From Comamonadaceae bacterium (lineage in GTDB: Bacteria; Pseudomonadota; Gammaproteobacteria; Burkholderiales; Burkholderiaceae_C): a stretch of 64,000 bases of DNA. Below are positions 26,428 to 34,925 of this stretch, one piece after another. Both the position numbers and the translations under genes were made by a program. Where the stretch lies: the NCBI GenBank assembly GCA_007280205.1, contig QYPX01000230.1, forward strand, positions 30,533 to 94,532. The letters are read 5' to 3'. The notes beneath the pieces were generated by a model. The model saw only the letters and a program-made list of their open reading frames with translations. It made no database searches and was not told the origin of the DNA. How positions within the stretch are numbered: position 1 is the stretch's first letter; each line of letters begins with the position of its first letter.

Positions 26428-26886
26428 CTACCCACCACAACCGCCCAGTGTCACCTTCACCTCTTTCTTGGTGTACAGCACTTTGCCATCGTTCATGACA
26501 GCGACGGCGTAGACATTGGAAGACTCAGCCATCTTGGTTCTGGTCGTAACGGCGGCGTCCAAACTGTCACTCAGATTGAACACGGCGATCAGCACCGTAG
26601 GGTTCTTTTCGACCAGAAAAAGTATTTTCTTGACGCCGGCCAAAGTGCTTGTCGCACCCACCGGCACCACAGCCCCATTCTCCGCGATGTCGGGCGCTTG
26701 AAGGGTTAATCCCGGGCTCTCGACCGGGGTTGCGACGCCCAGGGCCTTGAAAGCGTCGGCCAGGTTCTTGGCATCAAACGCACTCGTGTTAAACGCAGCC
26801 ATGGCGTATTGCGGAAACAGGCCGGTTGCGCACAGCAACCCCGCTACCACGGCGCTTTGCCTGAGCGTCTCGCGACGTGTATTCAT
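26428..26886 (-). CDS. soxY: SoxY sulfur-carrier subunit
   Basis: The 152-residue SoxY carries the growing sulfur intermediates on a C-terminal cysteine. The mandatory tail GGCGG is present at the end. The N-terminus MNTRRETLRQSAVVAG is a Tat signal peptide that also exports SoxZ. The ATG at 26886 was taken over the track start because it directly begins the Tat signal and has GAGG upstream. It is the first gene of the sox operon. Confidence 0.95.
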   Translation of the reverse strand: MNTRRETLRQSAVVAGLLCATGLFPQYAMAAFNTSAFDAKNLADAFKALGVATPVESPGLTLQAPDIAENGAVVPVGATSTLAGVKKILFLVEKNPTVLIAVFNLSDSLDAAVTTRTKMAESSNVYAVAVMNDGKVLYTKKEVKVTLGGCGG

Positions 26887-27162
26887 ATATCTGTGCCTCC
26901 TCAAAAGGGAAAGTGAACTGCGCCAAGCCTTGGGTGGCCATTGGATATTCACTGATTTTGTGCCTTCTCTGGCCGAGTTTGCATCTGTGAAAACCCTATT
27001 ACCCGTACGGGTTACTAAAACTCATCCCTCGGGATACTAGACGTCAAGCTCGCTCACATTCAAGAATCGCCACGTGCAAGCTACGCTGCGGGCCCGGGTC
27101 CCTTGCACACATGTGACAGCGCTACTCCACTGTCGGCTGAGGCCCAAATCAAAGTATTTTGT
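26887..27162. promoter_or_regulatory. soxY/yeeE divergent region with tandem operator-like dyads
   Basis: The 276-base gap separates the leftward sox operon from the rightward YeeE-cytochrome-fcc set. A perfect 12-base palindrome ACCCGTACGGGT lies at 27001-27012. ATCCCTCGGGAT at 27024-27035 forms a second dyad with 5-base arms, its centre 23 bases away. The first is flanked by TT and TA. The pair closely resembles the pair upstream of the qmo and CMD-Rieske genes. The binder may be a CsoR/CstR- or ArsR-type sulfur sensor, which is inference. Confidence 0.55.
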
Positions 27163-28278
27163 ATGGACGGCACAATCAATCTGGCGACGGTGGTGATTTG
27201 GGGCGGCCTGGCCTTGGGCTTGATGTTTGGCGCAATAGCCAACAAGATCAACTTCTGCACCATGGGCGCGATTTCGGACGTCGTCAACATGGAACATTGG
27301 GGCCGCATGCGCCTGTGGTTACTGGTCATTGCGGTGGCGCTGATCGGAACCACTCTGCTTCATTACTCTGGCTTGATCGATTTGAGCAAGTCGGTTTACC
27401 AACGTACCACCTTGCCCTGGTTATCACTGCTACTCGGTGGAATCCTTTTTGGCATTGGCATGACGCTGGCCGGTGGCTGTGTCAACAAAAATCTGATTCG
27501 CGTCGGGGGCGGCAATTTGCGCTCCCTGGTGGTGCTGATCATTACGGCGATTGCGGCCTACATGACGATGAAGGGTTTGTTTGCCCAGTGGCGCGCCTCC
27601 TACCTTGATCCGGTGAGTCTCGATCTGACTGCGCTGGGCTTGGCCAATCAAAGCTTGCCTGGCTTGCTGAGCAAGGTTTCCGGCTTGTCAAACGGCGCTG
27701 CCTTGCTGGTCTGTGCCGGCGTGTTTGGACTTGGACTGTTGCTGTTCATCTTCAAGGATGCACGCTTTCGCAGCAACGTAACGCCTGCTTTGGGCGCTGC
27801 TGTGTTGGGGTTGCTGGTGGTGGCTGCGTGGTACTTGACGGGGCACATCGGCTATGGTGAAAACCCTGACACTCTGGAGACCGTCTATTTCGCCACCAAT
27901 ACCCGAACGCTGGAGGCGCTCAGTTTTGTTGCGCCCACCGCGTACGGCCTCGAATTGCTGATGCTGTGGACCGACAAGTCGCTCAAATTGACGTTCGGCA
28001 TTGCCACCGCTGTTGGCGTCGGACTGGGCTCCTGGGTGTATGCGCTGGCTTCCGGCAACTTTCGCTGGAAGGGTGAGGGCTTCGCCTCCTTCGACGATCT
28101 GCGCGTTCAACTTCTGGGTGCCGTGCTGATGGGCTTCGGTGGGGTCACCGCCATGGGGTGCACCGTTGGCCAGGGATTGTCCGGTATTTCAACGTTGTCG
28201 CTGGGTTCCTTTATCGCCCTGTTTGGAATCATCAGCGGTGCTGTGGCAACCATGAAGTACCAGATCGCGCGCGCCTAG
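27163..28278 (+). CDS. YeeE/YedE-family sulfur compound transporter
   Basis: The 371-residue polytopic membrane protein of the YeeE/YedE family is related to the thiosulfate channel TsuA. Conserved cysteine-containing segments are NKINFCTMGAISD, LAGGCVNKNLIR and TAMGCTVGQGLSG. Repeated hydrophobic helices span the length. The ATG at 27163 is used because the track's 20 preceding residues have no membrane character. It heads the rightward set with cytochromes and flavocytochrome c and probably moves thiosulfate or another sulfur species. Confidence 0.88.
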   Translation: MDGTINLATVVIWGGLALGLMFGAIANKINFCTMGAISDVVNMEHWGRMRLWLLVIAVALIGTTLLHYSGLIDLSKSVYQRTTLPWLSLLLGGILFGIGMTLAGGCVNKNLIRVGGGNLRSLVVLIITAIAAYMTMKGLFAQWRASYLDPVSLDLTALGLANQSLPGLLSKVSGLSNGAALLVCAGVFGLGLLLFIFKDARFRSNVTPALGAAVLGLLVVAAWYLTGHIGYGENPDTLETVYFATNTRTLEALSFVAPTAYGLELLMLWTDKSLKLTFGIATAVGVGLGSWVYALASGNFRWKGEGFASFDDLRVQLLGAVLMGFGGVTAMGCTVGQGLSGISTLSLGSFIALFGIISGAVATMKYQIARA

Positions 28279-28334
28279 CGTCTGGCCCCCGCGATAAGGC
28301 CTCTGCTTCAAAATCAGACATAACGGACCGAACG

Positions 28335-29000
28335 ATGAAAGACGACGGCAAGACTGCTTCCAAGAAGTCCCGCTATCCAAGGGGTGGCGTCAGCGGTTGG
28401 TTGATGCGTCCGCCAAAGTATTCACTGCTGCTCGCACTGACCGCCGGTTCAATCTGTGGCATCCTGGTCTGGGGCGGGCTCAACACCGCCATGGAGTACT
28501 CCAACCGGACAGAGTTCTGCACCTCCTGCCACGAAATGACGATCCCGGATGAAGAATTAAAAAAGACAGTGCACTACAAGAACCGCAGCGGCACCACTGT
28601 CTCGTGCGCTGACTGTCATGTGGCCAGCAGCAAGCACCCGGGCGACTATGCCCGCAAGCTGACGATGAAAATACTTGCAGCGCGTGATGTGATCGGAAAG
28701 ATGACCGGTGTGGTGGACACGCCGGAGAAATACGAGGCCCACCGTCTGACCATGGCCAAGCGTGTCTGGGCCAAGATGAAGGAGTCTGATTCACAGGAGT
28801 GCCGCAATTGTCACCACTACGCAACCATGGACCCGGCCAAGCAGAAGGATCGTTCGGTGGTCAAGCACGAGGGCGCGGTGGAGGACGGAAAGACCTGTAT
28901 CGAATGTCACAAGGGCATTGCTCATAAGCCTGTTCACCAGTTGCTGGAGCAGGAAGAGGCGGCGGCGGCAGCAGCGGCAGCAGCGGCAAAGAAACCCTGA
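28335..29000 (+). CDS. NapC/NirT-family tetraheme cytochrome c
   Basis: The 221-residue membrane-anchored cytochrome has one N-terminal helix (about 28-50) and four CxxCH sites: CTSCH, CADCH, CRNCH and CIECH. NapC/NirT proteins normally oxidise quinol and pass electrons to periplasmic partners, and can also work in reverse. An alanine-rich C-terminus follows, an odd low-complexity tail. The start is ATG 28335. The neighbouring exported cytochromes and FccB suggest that it links them to the quinone pool. Confidence 0.9.
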   Translation: MKDDGKTASKKSRYPRGGVSGWLMRPPKYSLLLALTAGSICGILVWGGLNTAMEYSNRTEFCTSCHEMTIPDEELKKTVHYKNRSGTTVSCADCHVASSKHPGDYARKLTMKILAARDVIGKMTGVVDTPEKYEAHRLTMAKRVWAKMKESDSQECRNCHHYATMDPAKQKDRSVVKHEGAVEDGKTCIECHKGIAHKPVHQLLEQEEAAAAAAAAAAKKP

Positions 29001-29031
29001 CGGAATGTTGAACCAACCGAGGACCAGAACG

Positions 29032-29931
29032 ATGAAGAAAATGGCTGTCGTATTGATGCTGACGCTGGCGGGTACTGTCTGTGCAGCGCCCGACTGGAGC
29101 AAAGTTCCGGTGCGCAAGATCAACCTGTTTTATCCAGGGCAGGCCTCGCTTGAATGGGCGATGACCAAACCCGACCATTCGGCCGTGCCTGACATCGTTG
29201 ACAAAAAACGCAGTTGCGCCAAGTGCCATGAGGGGGACGCCAACGAGATCGGGGACAAGATCGTCAAGGGTCAGCCGGTCGGCATCTCCAAAAAGGTGAT
29301 CGATCCCAGTCCGCCCAAAGGCAAGGTCGGTTTCACGCCGGTGATGTTTCAGACCGCGTACGACGCCGAGCGGATTTACTTTCGTTTTGATTGGACGCTG
29401 GCACAAGCAAGCGACAAGAAGCTCGACCCCAAGAACGAAGTCAAACTCACCATGATGTTTGACGGTGGCGGGACCGTCGAAGGTTCGGTCCTGAACGGCT
29501 GCTGGGAGACTTGTCATAACGATTTGCGCAGCATGAAGGACGCGAAAGACGACAAAAAGACCAAGTACATCAAGGGCGCCGACCTGGCCAGCGGAAAATT
29601 CATGGACCTGATCCAGTACCGCAGCGGTAAAGGTGAAAAACCGGCCGATGGCTACGTCGCAGAGGGTCGTGAGATGGAGGGCGGCAAGTCCCTGATCAAG
29701 GCCGACGGCAAGAAAGAAGGAAATAAGTGGGTAGTCACCTTCGAGCGTAGCCTGGCTGGACTGGGCAAGGGTGACCACACGATTGCGGCGGGCAAGGTTT
29801 ACAACTTTGGCATTGCATTGCATGAGGACTACAGCAACGCGCGTTTTCATTACGTTTCCCTGGGCTACCAGTTTGGCCTGGACAAGGCGATGCCGGACGT
29901 GAAGAACTACATCAGCGTCGTCAAACAATAG
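29032..29931 (+). CDS. Exported diheme cytochrome of ethylbenzene-dehydrogenase-like type
   Basis: The 299-residue exported protein has a signal peptide (VVLMLTLAGTVCAA), an N-terminal CAKCH heme site and a second site CWETCH that follows a CX3CH spacing. The C-terminal part (FERSLAGLGKGDHTIAAG and later IALHEDYSNARFHYVS) resembles the EB_dh domain of heme-binding gamma subunits in type II DMSO-reductase family enzymes. No molybdenum subunit is nearby. It may carry electrons between the NapC-like protein and FccAB-like proteins. The function is inferred. The start is ATG 29032. Confidence 0.75.
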   Translation: MKKMAVVLMLTLAGTVCAAPDWSKVPVRKINLFYPGQASLEWAMTKPDHSAVPDIVDKKRSCAKCHEGDANEIGDKIVKGQPVGISKKVIDPSPPKGKVGFTPVMFQTAYDAERIYFRFDWTLAQASDKKLDPKNEVKLTMMFDGGGTVEGSVLNGCWETCHNDLRSMKDAKDDKKTKYIKGADLASGKFMDLIQYRSGKGEKPADGYVAEGREMEGGKSLIKADGKKEGNKWVVTFERSLAGLGKGDHTIAAGKVYNFGIALHEDYSNARFHYVSLGYQFGLDKAMPDVKNYISVVKQ

Positions 29932-29986
29932 CCAGCAACTCTTTTGCGCGGAAGACTTATTGACCATTCACAAGAAGGAGACATCA

Positions 29987-30580
29987 ATGGAAAAGAAAAG
30001 ATGGATTGAGCGCTCGGCGCAGCTGGCGCTTGCGACCAGCGCCCTGGCAGTTTGTGCGACCGCGGCCGCACTGCCGCCGAGTGCGGCTATGTTAACCAAC
30101 GCCTGTGCCGGTTGTCACGGAACGCTGGGCGCCAGCGCCGGTCTGACAATGCCGAGTCTGGCTGGCCAATCAAAAGAGGCCATCGTCGACGCCATGAAGA
30201 AGTTCAAGAGTGGTGAACGCCCTTCCACCGTCATGGGTCGCCTGGCCAAAGGGTACACCGACGCTGATTTTGCGGCCATGGGCGGCTTCTATGCCGGACA
30301 GAAATTGCATATGACACAGCAAACTGTGGACCCAAAACGGGTGGCTAAGGGGGCCAGCCTGCAGGAGTCGAGCTGCGCGCGTTGTCATATCGAGGACGGT
30401 AAAGAAGGCAAGGCCGATACACCCGCCATGGCTGGCCAGTGGTTGCCCTATCTGCAAATGCAGATGGCGATGTACATGCAAGGCACGCGCAAGATGCCCG
30501 ACGAAATGGCAGAAAAGGTGAAGCCCCTGTCGGCCGATGACATTGAGTCGTTGCTGCATTTCTATGCCAACGTCAAATAA
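29987..30580 (+). CDS. Diheme class I cytochrome c, FccA/c4-like
   Basis: The 197-residue exported cytochrome has a signal peptide and two heme-binding domains, CAGCH near residue 38 and CARCH near 129. That is the c4-like arrangement of FccA, the cytochrome subunit of sulfide dehydrogenase. It starts at ATG 29987 behind AAGGAG. It is immediately followed by the flavoprotein FccB, so it is probably FccA, although generic cytochrome c4 cannot be excluded. Confidence 0.82.
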   Translation: MEKKRWIERSAQLALATSALAVCATAAALPPSAAMLTNACAGCHGTLGASAGLTMPSLAGQSKEAIVDAMKKFKSGERPSTVMGRLAKGYTDADFAAMGGFYAGQKLHMTQQTVDPKRVAKGASLQESSCARCHIEDGKEGKADTPAMAGQWLPYLQMQMAMYMQGTRKMPDEMAEKVKPLSADDIESLLHFYANVK

Positions 30581-30593
30581 CAGAGGAATGAAC

Positions 30594-31874
30594 ATGACAA
30601 CTGATCGCAGAAATTTTCTCAAGTTGATCGGCGTCGGCGGCGTTGGCGCCTCCCTTGCCGCGTGCGCAGCGCCCGGGACCGGATTGGACAAAAGCGCCGG
30701 GCGCCGGGTCGTGGTGGTGGGAGGCGGCTTCGGCGGCAGCGTTGCAGCCAAATACATCCGCATGCAGGACAAGTCGATTGAAGTGGTGTTGATCGAGCAG
30801 AATCGACAGTTTATCGGGTGCCCGTTCAGCAACCTCTACATTGGCGGATTGATGTCGGATCTGTCAACCCTGACGATCGGCTACGACACGCTGGCCGCCA
30901 AGCACGGCATCAAAATGATTTACGACAGCGTCACGGCGATTGATCCGGCCAAGAAGACCGTCACCGTTTCGGGTGGCACCGTGATCGACTACGATCGTCT
31001 GGTGTTGTCCCCAGGTGTCGACTTTCGGGCCGAGGAGCTTGAAGGCTACGATCTGGCGACGACGCCACAAATCATGCCGCACGCCTGGAAGGCCGGCCCG
31101 CAGACCTTGTTGTTGCGCAAGCAGCTTGTGGACATGCCCAATGGCGGCACGGTCGTACTGACGGTGCCGCTGGCGCCGTTTCGCTGCCCGCCCGGCCCCT
31201 ATGAGCGCACCAGCATGATCGCCATGTACCTGAAGCAGCACAAACCGAAGTCCAAGATCGTCGTGCTCGATGCCAACCCCGACATCGCCTCCAAAGCCGG
31301 CTTGTTTCGCAAGGGCTGGAAGAAGCATTACGAGGGCATCATCCAGTACCGCGCCGCCCAGAAGGTGACGGCTGTCAACGTGAAAAGCCGTTCGGTCTTT
31401 ATCGAGGGCATGGAAGAGGTCAAGGGCGATGTGGTCAATGTCATTCCACCGCAGCGCGCCGGCCAAATCGCCCGTGCAACAGGTCTGATCGGTCCGGACA
31501 AGGCATGGTGCCCGGTCAACGGGACTACCTTTGAGTCAACTTTGCAGAAGAACATCCATGTTATCGGTGACGCCTGCATTGCCGGCGCCATGCCCAAGTC
31601 GGCCTACTCGGCCAACTCGGAAGCCAAGATTTGCGCGAGCAACGTGGTGGCACTGATGAACGGTAAGGAAACAATGGAGATGTCGGGCATTAACGTTTGC
31701 TACAGCTTCCTTTCCGCCAAGGAGGCGGTGAGTGTGGCAGGGGTTTACACCGTCAAGGGGGGGCAGATCGTGGCCCAGCCCAATTCAGGCGGGGTCTCAC
31801 CCGATCTGTCGGAGACCGAGGCGATCTATGCCAGGAGCTGGCTGCAAAACATCCTGACCGAGATGTCGACCTGA
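30594..31874 (+). CDS. fccB: Flavocytochrome c sulfide dehydrogenase flavoprotein (FccB/SoxF-like)
   Basis: The 426-residue periplasmic flavoprotein oxidises sulfide and passes electrons to FccA. It has a Tat signal ([13 protein letters not shown]), FAD motif [14 protein letters not shown], and the cysteines RCPPGPYE and [18 protein letters not shown] that form the redox disulfide in FccB. A further [10 protein letters not shown] segment is conserved. ATG 30594 is preferred over 30588 for SD spacing (AGAGGA). It starts 13 bases after the fccA-like stop. Confidence 0.9.
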   Translation: MTTDRRNFLKLIGVGGVGASLAACAAPGTGLDKSAGRRVVVVGGGFGGSVAAKYIRMQDKSIEVVLIEQNRQFIGCPFSNLYIGGLMSDLSTLTIGYDTLAAKHGIKMIYDSVTAIDPAKKTVTVSGGTVIDYDRLVLSPGVDFRAEELEGYDLATTPQIMPHAWKAGPQTLLLRKQLVDMPNGGTVVLTVPLAPFRCPPGPYERTSMIAMYLKQHKPKSKIVVLDANPDIASKAGLFRKGWKKHYEGIIQYRAAQKVTAVNVKSRSVFIEGMEEVKGDVVNVIPPQRAGQIARATGLIGPDKAWCPVNGTTFESTLQKNIHVIGDACIAGAMPKSAYSANSEAKICASNVVALMNGKETMEMSGINVCYSFLSAKEAVSVAGVYTVKGGQIVAQPNSGGVSPDLSETEAIYARSWLQNILTEMST

Positions 31875-31882
31875 CGATATTC

Positions 31883-32383
31883 ATGACAGACAACACAGTG
31901 CTCATGCTGGCACTTTTCTGTGGCCTCATTGCCGTGGCTTACGGCTTTTGGACCCGCAGCTGGATTCTTTCGCAGGATGCAGGAAACGCGCGGCTGCAGG
32001 AAATTGCAGCCGCCATTCAAACCGGTGCCGCCGCCTACCTGGCGCGGCAATACAAAACCATTGCCGTTGTCGGAGTGGTGCTGGCTATTCTGATTGCCGT
32101 CTTTCTTGATCAATTGAGTGCCATCGGCTTTGTGATTGGTGCGGTGCTCTCGGGCGCTTGCGGCTTCATCGGCATGAACGTCTCGGTGCGCGCCAATGTG
32201 CGCACTGCTCAGGCGGCCAGCAAAGGTATCAGCCAGGCGCTGGACGTGGCCTTTCGCGGCGGTGCCATCACCGGCATGCTGGTGGTTGGGCTGGGCTTGC
32301 TGGGTGTCACCGGTTTTTACTGGTTCCTGGTCGCCAGGCATGACCAACGTGATGCCTGCCCTGTACAAGGGTCTGGCGGCTGA
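31883..32383 (+). pseudogene. Truncated proton-pumping pyrophosphatase (hppA N-terminal fragment)
   Basis: The reading frame gives 166 residues. The first ~150 match the N-terminus of membrane H+-PPases: SKDAG-like [51 protein letters not shown] and [18 protein letters not shown]. Complete enzymes are about 650-700 residues and carry the catalytic DNVGDNVGD motif, which is absent here and downstream. After GFYWFLV the sequence becomes unrelated. It is a 3-prime-deleted gene fragment following fccB, with a stop overlapping the next gene. Confidence 0.82.
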
Positions 32384-32658
32384 TGGCTATGCACAGCTGT
32401 CCGCATTGCAACAAAGATGGAATATCGACGCTGCGCCGAGCATTCTTAGGGCCCGCCATGGTGACTATTTGCACAGAATGTGGCGGCAACGTGGGGGTGC
32501 CACTTGGAAGAAGCATAGTGGCGGCGGTGCCTTACTTGTTAGCCATCGGTGCGGCATCGGTCATAGACGATCCAGTGAATTCCGTATTTTGTTTGGTCAT
32601 CGGTGCAGCTCTAATGTTCGGCTTGTTTTTTAAGTTTGTACCGCTTGTCAAAAAGTGA
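32383..32658 (+). CDS. Small zinc-ribbon membrane protein, hypothetical
   Basis: The 91-residue protein begins MAMHSCPHCNKDG, then TICTECGG, giving two CxxC pairs that could form a zinc ribbon. Two hydrophobic segments follow (about 49-65 and 68-86). ATG 32383 overlaps the hppA fragment stop; ATG 32389 is possible. I do not recognise a function. It may be a remnant of a neighbouring gene exposed by the hppA deletion, although it looks intact. Confidence 0.6.
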   Translation: MAMHSCPHCNKDGISTLRRAFLGPAMVTICTECGGNVGVPLGRSIVAAVPYLLAIGAASVIDDPVNSVFCLVIGAALMFGLFFKFVPLVKK

Positions 32659-32746
32659 GTTTTGGATGACCAGGAACCTCCCCTGCGCGGCTTGAGGATG
32701 GATGCGCCATTACGGATTTGGTGGTGCATCGAAACAGAGACTAAAG

Positions 32747-33214
32747 ATGCAAAACTACGACAATTTGGTGACTGACGCGCTCTCCCGGGTGAATGAAATC
32801 ATGCCATGGGATTTGAGCCGAATGCTGGGAGAAGGCGGGCAGCCGATTTTGCTTGATGTACGCGAACCGGCTGAGTTTGCCCTGTTGCACTTGCGTGGCG
32901 CGATCAACGTACCGCGCGGCGTGCTGGAACAGTCCTGTGAGTGGGATTACGACGAGACTGTGCCTGACCTGGCCGCCGGGCGCGAACAGGATATTGTGGT
33001 GATCTGTCGTACCGGGAAGCGTTCTGCATTGGCGGCCGACGCGATGATGCGCATGGGATTTGGCAAAGTGGTTTCGCTCAAGACTGGCGTGCGTGGCTGG
33101 ATCGATTATGAGCAGCCCCTGGTCGATGGACAGGGTGCTGTACTCCATGCTGATGCTGCAGATGGGCTACTCGTGTCGCAGGTGCGGCCTGAGCAACGTA
33201 AGCCAAGACGCTGA
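32747..33214 (+). CDS. Rhodanese-like sulfurtransferase
   Basis: The 155-residue single-domain rhodanese has LLDVREPAEFALLHLRGAINVPRG and the active-site loop VICRTGKRSALAA with a catalytic cysteine. Rhodaneses carry sulfane sulfur as a persulfide, so this would relay sulfur in the cytoplasm. No signal peptide is seen. The C-terminal extension (HADAADGLLVSQVRPEQ) is short and variable. It starts 88 bases after the zinc-ribbon gene and is followed within 33 bases by a YeeE/YedE transporter, an arrangement expected for sulfur import plus transfer. Confidence 0.85.
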   Translation: MQNYDNLVTDALSRVNEIMPWDLSRMLGEGGQPILLDVREPAEFALLHLRGAINVPRGVLEQSCEWDYDETVPDLAAGREQDIVVICRTGKRSALAADAMMRMGFGKVVSLKTGVRGWIDYEQPLVDGQGAVLHADAADGLLVSQVRPEQRKPRR

Positions 33215-33247
33215 TCGTCTGTTCCACCTTTGCCCCAAGTAAGCACA

Positions 33248-34492
33248 ATGAGCACAACAAACGGTCCCAAATGGGTCGCTGGTTTCAAATCTGACTGCGA
33301 CAAGTTGTTTGTCAAGAAGTGGTCATCTTATTTGGGTGCCGTCCTGCTGCTTCTGGTCATTCTGGGGCTAATGATCAATGGCATGGTTTGGGGTGTGTTT
33401 GGTGGCGTCAAATTCTGGGGCGACCGGTTTAATAATTTGATCGGGCTTGGCCCCTGGCTGGGTTTGCCGCCAGAGCTGAGCAGTGTCTGGTTACACAGCA
33501 TGTCGCTGATGAACATCAATTTGGTGCTTGGCGCTTTTTGTGCTGCCATGCTGTCGCGCCAGTTCGCCTTGAGTCGCGCGCCACGACTCGAATATATTTG
33601 GGCTGCGTTGGGCGGGACGCTGATGGGGATTGGTGCGTCCTTGGCGGGAGGATGTACCACGGGGGGGTTCTTCAACCCGGTGCTGCATGCCTCGCCAGCT
33701 GGTTGGGCGATGTGGCTTGGCCTGATCGCAGGTGCGGCCATCGGCTTCAAACTGTTGCTCTGGACATTGGAAAATATCGAATGGGGAACGCGTGCGCCTG
33801 CTGTGCTGCAGGTGCCCCAAAGTCTGATCGCCGTTTATCCTCTGATCGGTTCCGTGGTGGCGCTCGGGGCGCTGCTCTGGACACTGCTGTGGCTTTACTC
33901 CGGCAGTGCGCCGCTGGTTTATCGCGCGCCCATTGTGCTGGCCGGTTTTGCCATCGGTTTCATCATGCATCGCTCGCGTTTATGTTTTTCAAGGGCTTTT
34001 CGTGAGCCCTTTGTAACCGGCGAGGGCGAGATGACCAAAGCGCTTATTCTGGCCTTGGCCATCGGTCTGCCGCTTGCTGCCTTGCTGTTTCAAAAGAAGG
34101 TGATTGACCCCTATATTGCGATTCCGGCTACGTTCTGGGCCGGCTCTTTGCTGGGAGGCATCTTCTTTGGTATCGGCATGATTTTCGCCGGTGGTTGCGC
34201 GTCTGGTTCGCTTTGGCGCATGGGCGAGGGGCACATCAAGCTGTGGGTCAGCATGTTCTTCTTTGCCTGGGTGGGGTCCACTGCTAGCGCACTGTTCAAG
34301 AAATTCAACCTGACCTCTATCGACGAAGACAACACGGATGCATTTGAGCGAACCCAGATCGGGTTTCAGGCCTATATGCCTGACATGTTCTCGAGTTGGG
34401 GGACTGCCTTTTTGATCTCGGCAGGGTTGCTATTGCTGTGGTACGCATTGGTACGCTACAACGAATCGACAGAAAAGTTTACCTTGATGTAG
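33248..34492 (+). CDS. YeeE/YedE-family transporter, second copy
   Basis: The 414-residue polytopic membrane protein has two YeeE-like half repeats. The first contains LAGGCTTGGFFNPVLHAS, the second FAGGCASGSLWRMGEGH, each with the conserved glycine-cysteine loop. RSRLCFSRAFREPF lies between them. The family moves thiosulfate or other sulfur species. It is diverged from the 27163 copy and longer by about 40 residues. ATG 33248 is chosen over 33230 by fit to family starts. The gene ends 15 bases before a convergent gene fragment. Confidence 0.88.
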   Translation: MSTTNGPKWVAGFKSDCDKLFVKKWSSYLGAVLLLLVILGLMINGMVWGVFGGVKFWGDRFNNLIGLGPWLGLPPELSSVWLHSMSLMNINLVLGAFCAAMLSRQFALSRAPRLEYIWAALGGTLMGIGASLAGGCTTGGFFNPVLHASPAGWAMWLGLIAGAAIGFKLLLWTLENIEWGTRAPAVLQVPQSLIAVYPLIGSVVALGALLWTLLWLYSGSAPLVYRAPIVLAGFAIGFIMHRSRLCFSRAFREPFVTGEGEMTKALILALAIGLPLAALLFQKKVIDPYIAIPATFWAGSLLGGIFFGIGMIFAGGCASGSLWRMGEGHIKLWVSMFFFAWVGSTASALFKKFNLTSIDEDNTDAFERTQIGFQAYMPDMFSSWGTAFLISAGLLLLWYALVRYNESTEKFTLM

Positions 34493-34507
34493 CTCGGTTC
34501 GGGGCCA

Positions 34508-34783
34508 TCACCAGGAAATGCTGGAGACAATTTTGTGCGGGCTCAGTGGCTGCTGTCGTTTGCCGCCCAGCAGTGCCACACCAGCACGCAGCACGGTCTT
34601 GCTGCAAAAATCCAGACCGACGCTGATTTTTGGATCGCGCGAAAGAAAATGAAACGCCAACCCGATCAGCAAGGCGTACAGAAGTTGCGGGCCACCGTAG
34701 TGCTCCGAGACAAAAGTGGCCGCCAGCGCAATCACGCCGCACAGCAGCAGCCCCGGCAGCGCCGAAAGGTTCTTCACCGTCAT
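34508..34783 (-). pseudogene. Truncated UPF0324/YeiH-family gene
   Basis: The 91-residue frame starts like UPF0324/YeiH membrane proteins (GLLLCGVIALAATFVSEHYGG, then ALLIGLAFHFLSRD and CSKTVLRAGVALLG). It stops after about 74 native residues, with an unrelated tail KRQQPLSPHK. Intact members are about 320-350 residues with ten helices. Only the N-terminal part survives. It lies convergent to the second YeeE gene at the right edge of the sulfur region. Some UPF0324 proteins are annotated as putative sulfate exporters. Confidence 0.75.
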
Positions 34784-34925
34784 CGCGATGCCGTCAGGCC
34801 CTCGCTGTCAGCCACGCGGCTGACAGCGACACGGCGATCCATGACTTCGGACCGCATGGATTGCCGCGTCGCTGCGCTCCTCGCAATGACGGATCGGGTG
34901 CCCGCAATGACAAAGCAGGGGTGGC
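34784..34925. repeat. Repeat/hairpin cluster between UPF0324 fragment and ior
   Basis: A perfect 11-base-arm hairpin CGCTGTCAGCC with GGCTGACAGCG occupies 34803-34828 around the loop ACGC. It is followed by a segment starting GCATGGATTGCCGCGTCGCTG at about 34854-34892, a kind of repeat familiar from many proteobacterial intergenic regions. A further partial GCAATGACA copy follows near 34903. No coding is apparent. The hairpin may terminate the leftward iorAB transcript. Confidence 0.65.

Noticed and set aside
31697-31882. Upstream extension of the hppA fragment
   Set aside because: It overlaps fccB in another frame and does not resemble H+-PPase sequence; ATG 31883 is the natural start.
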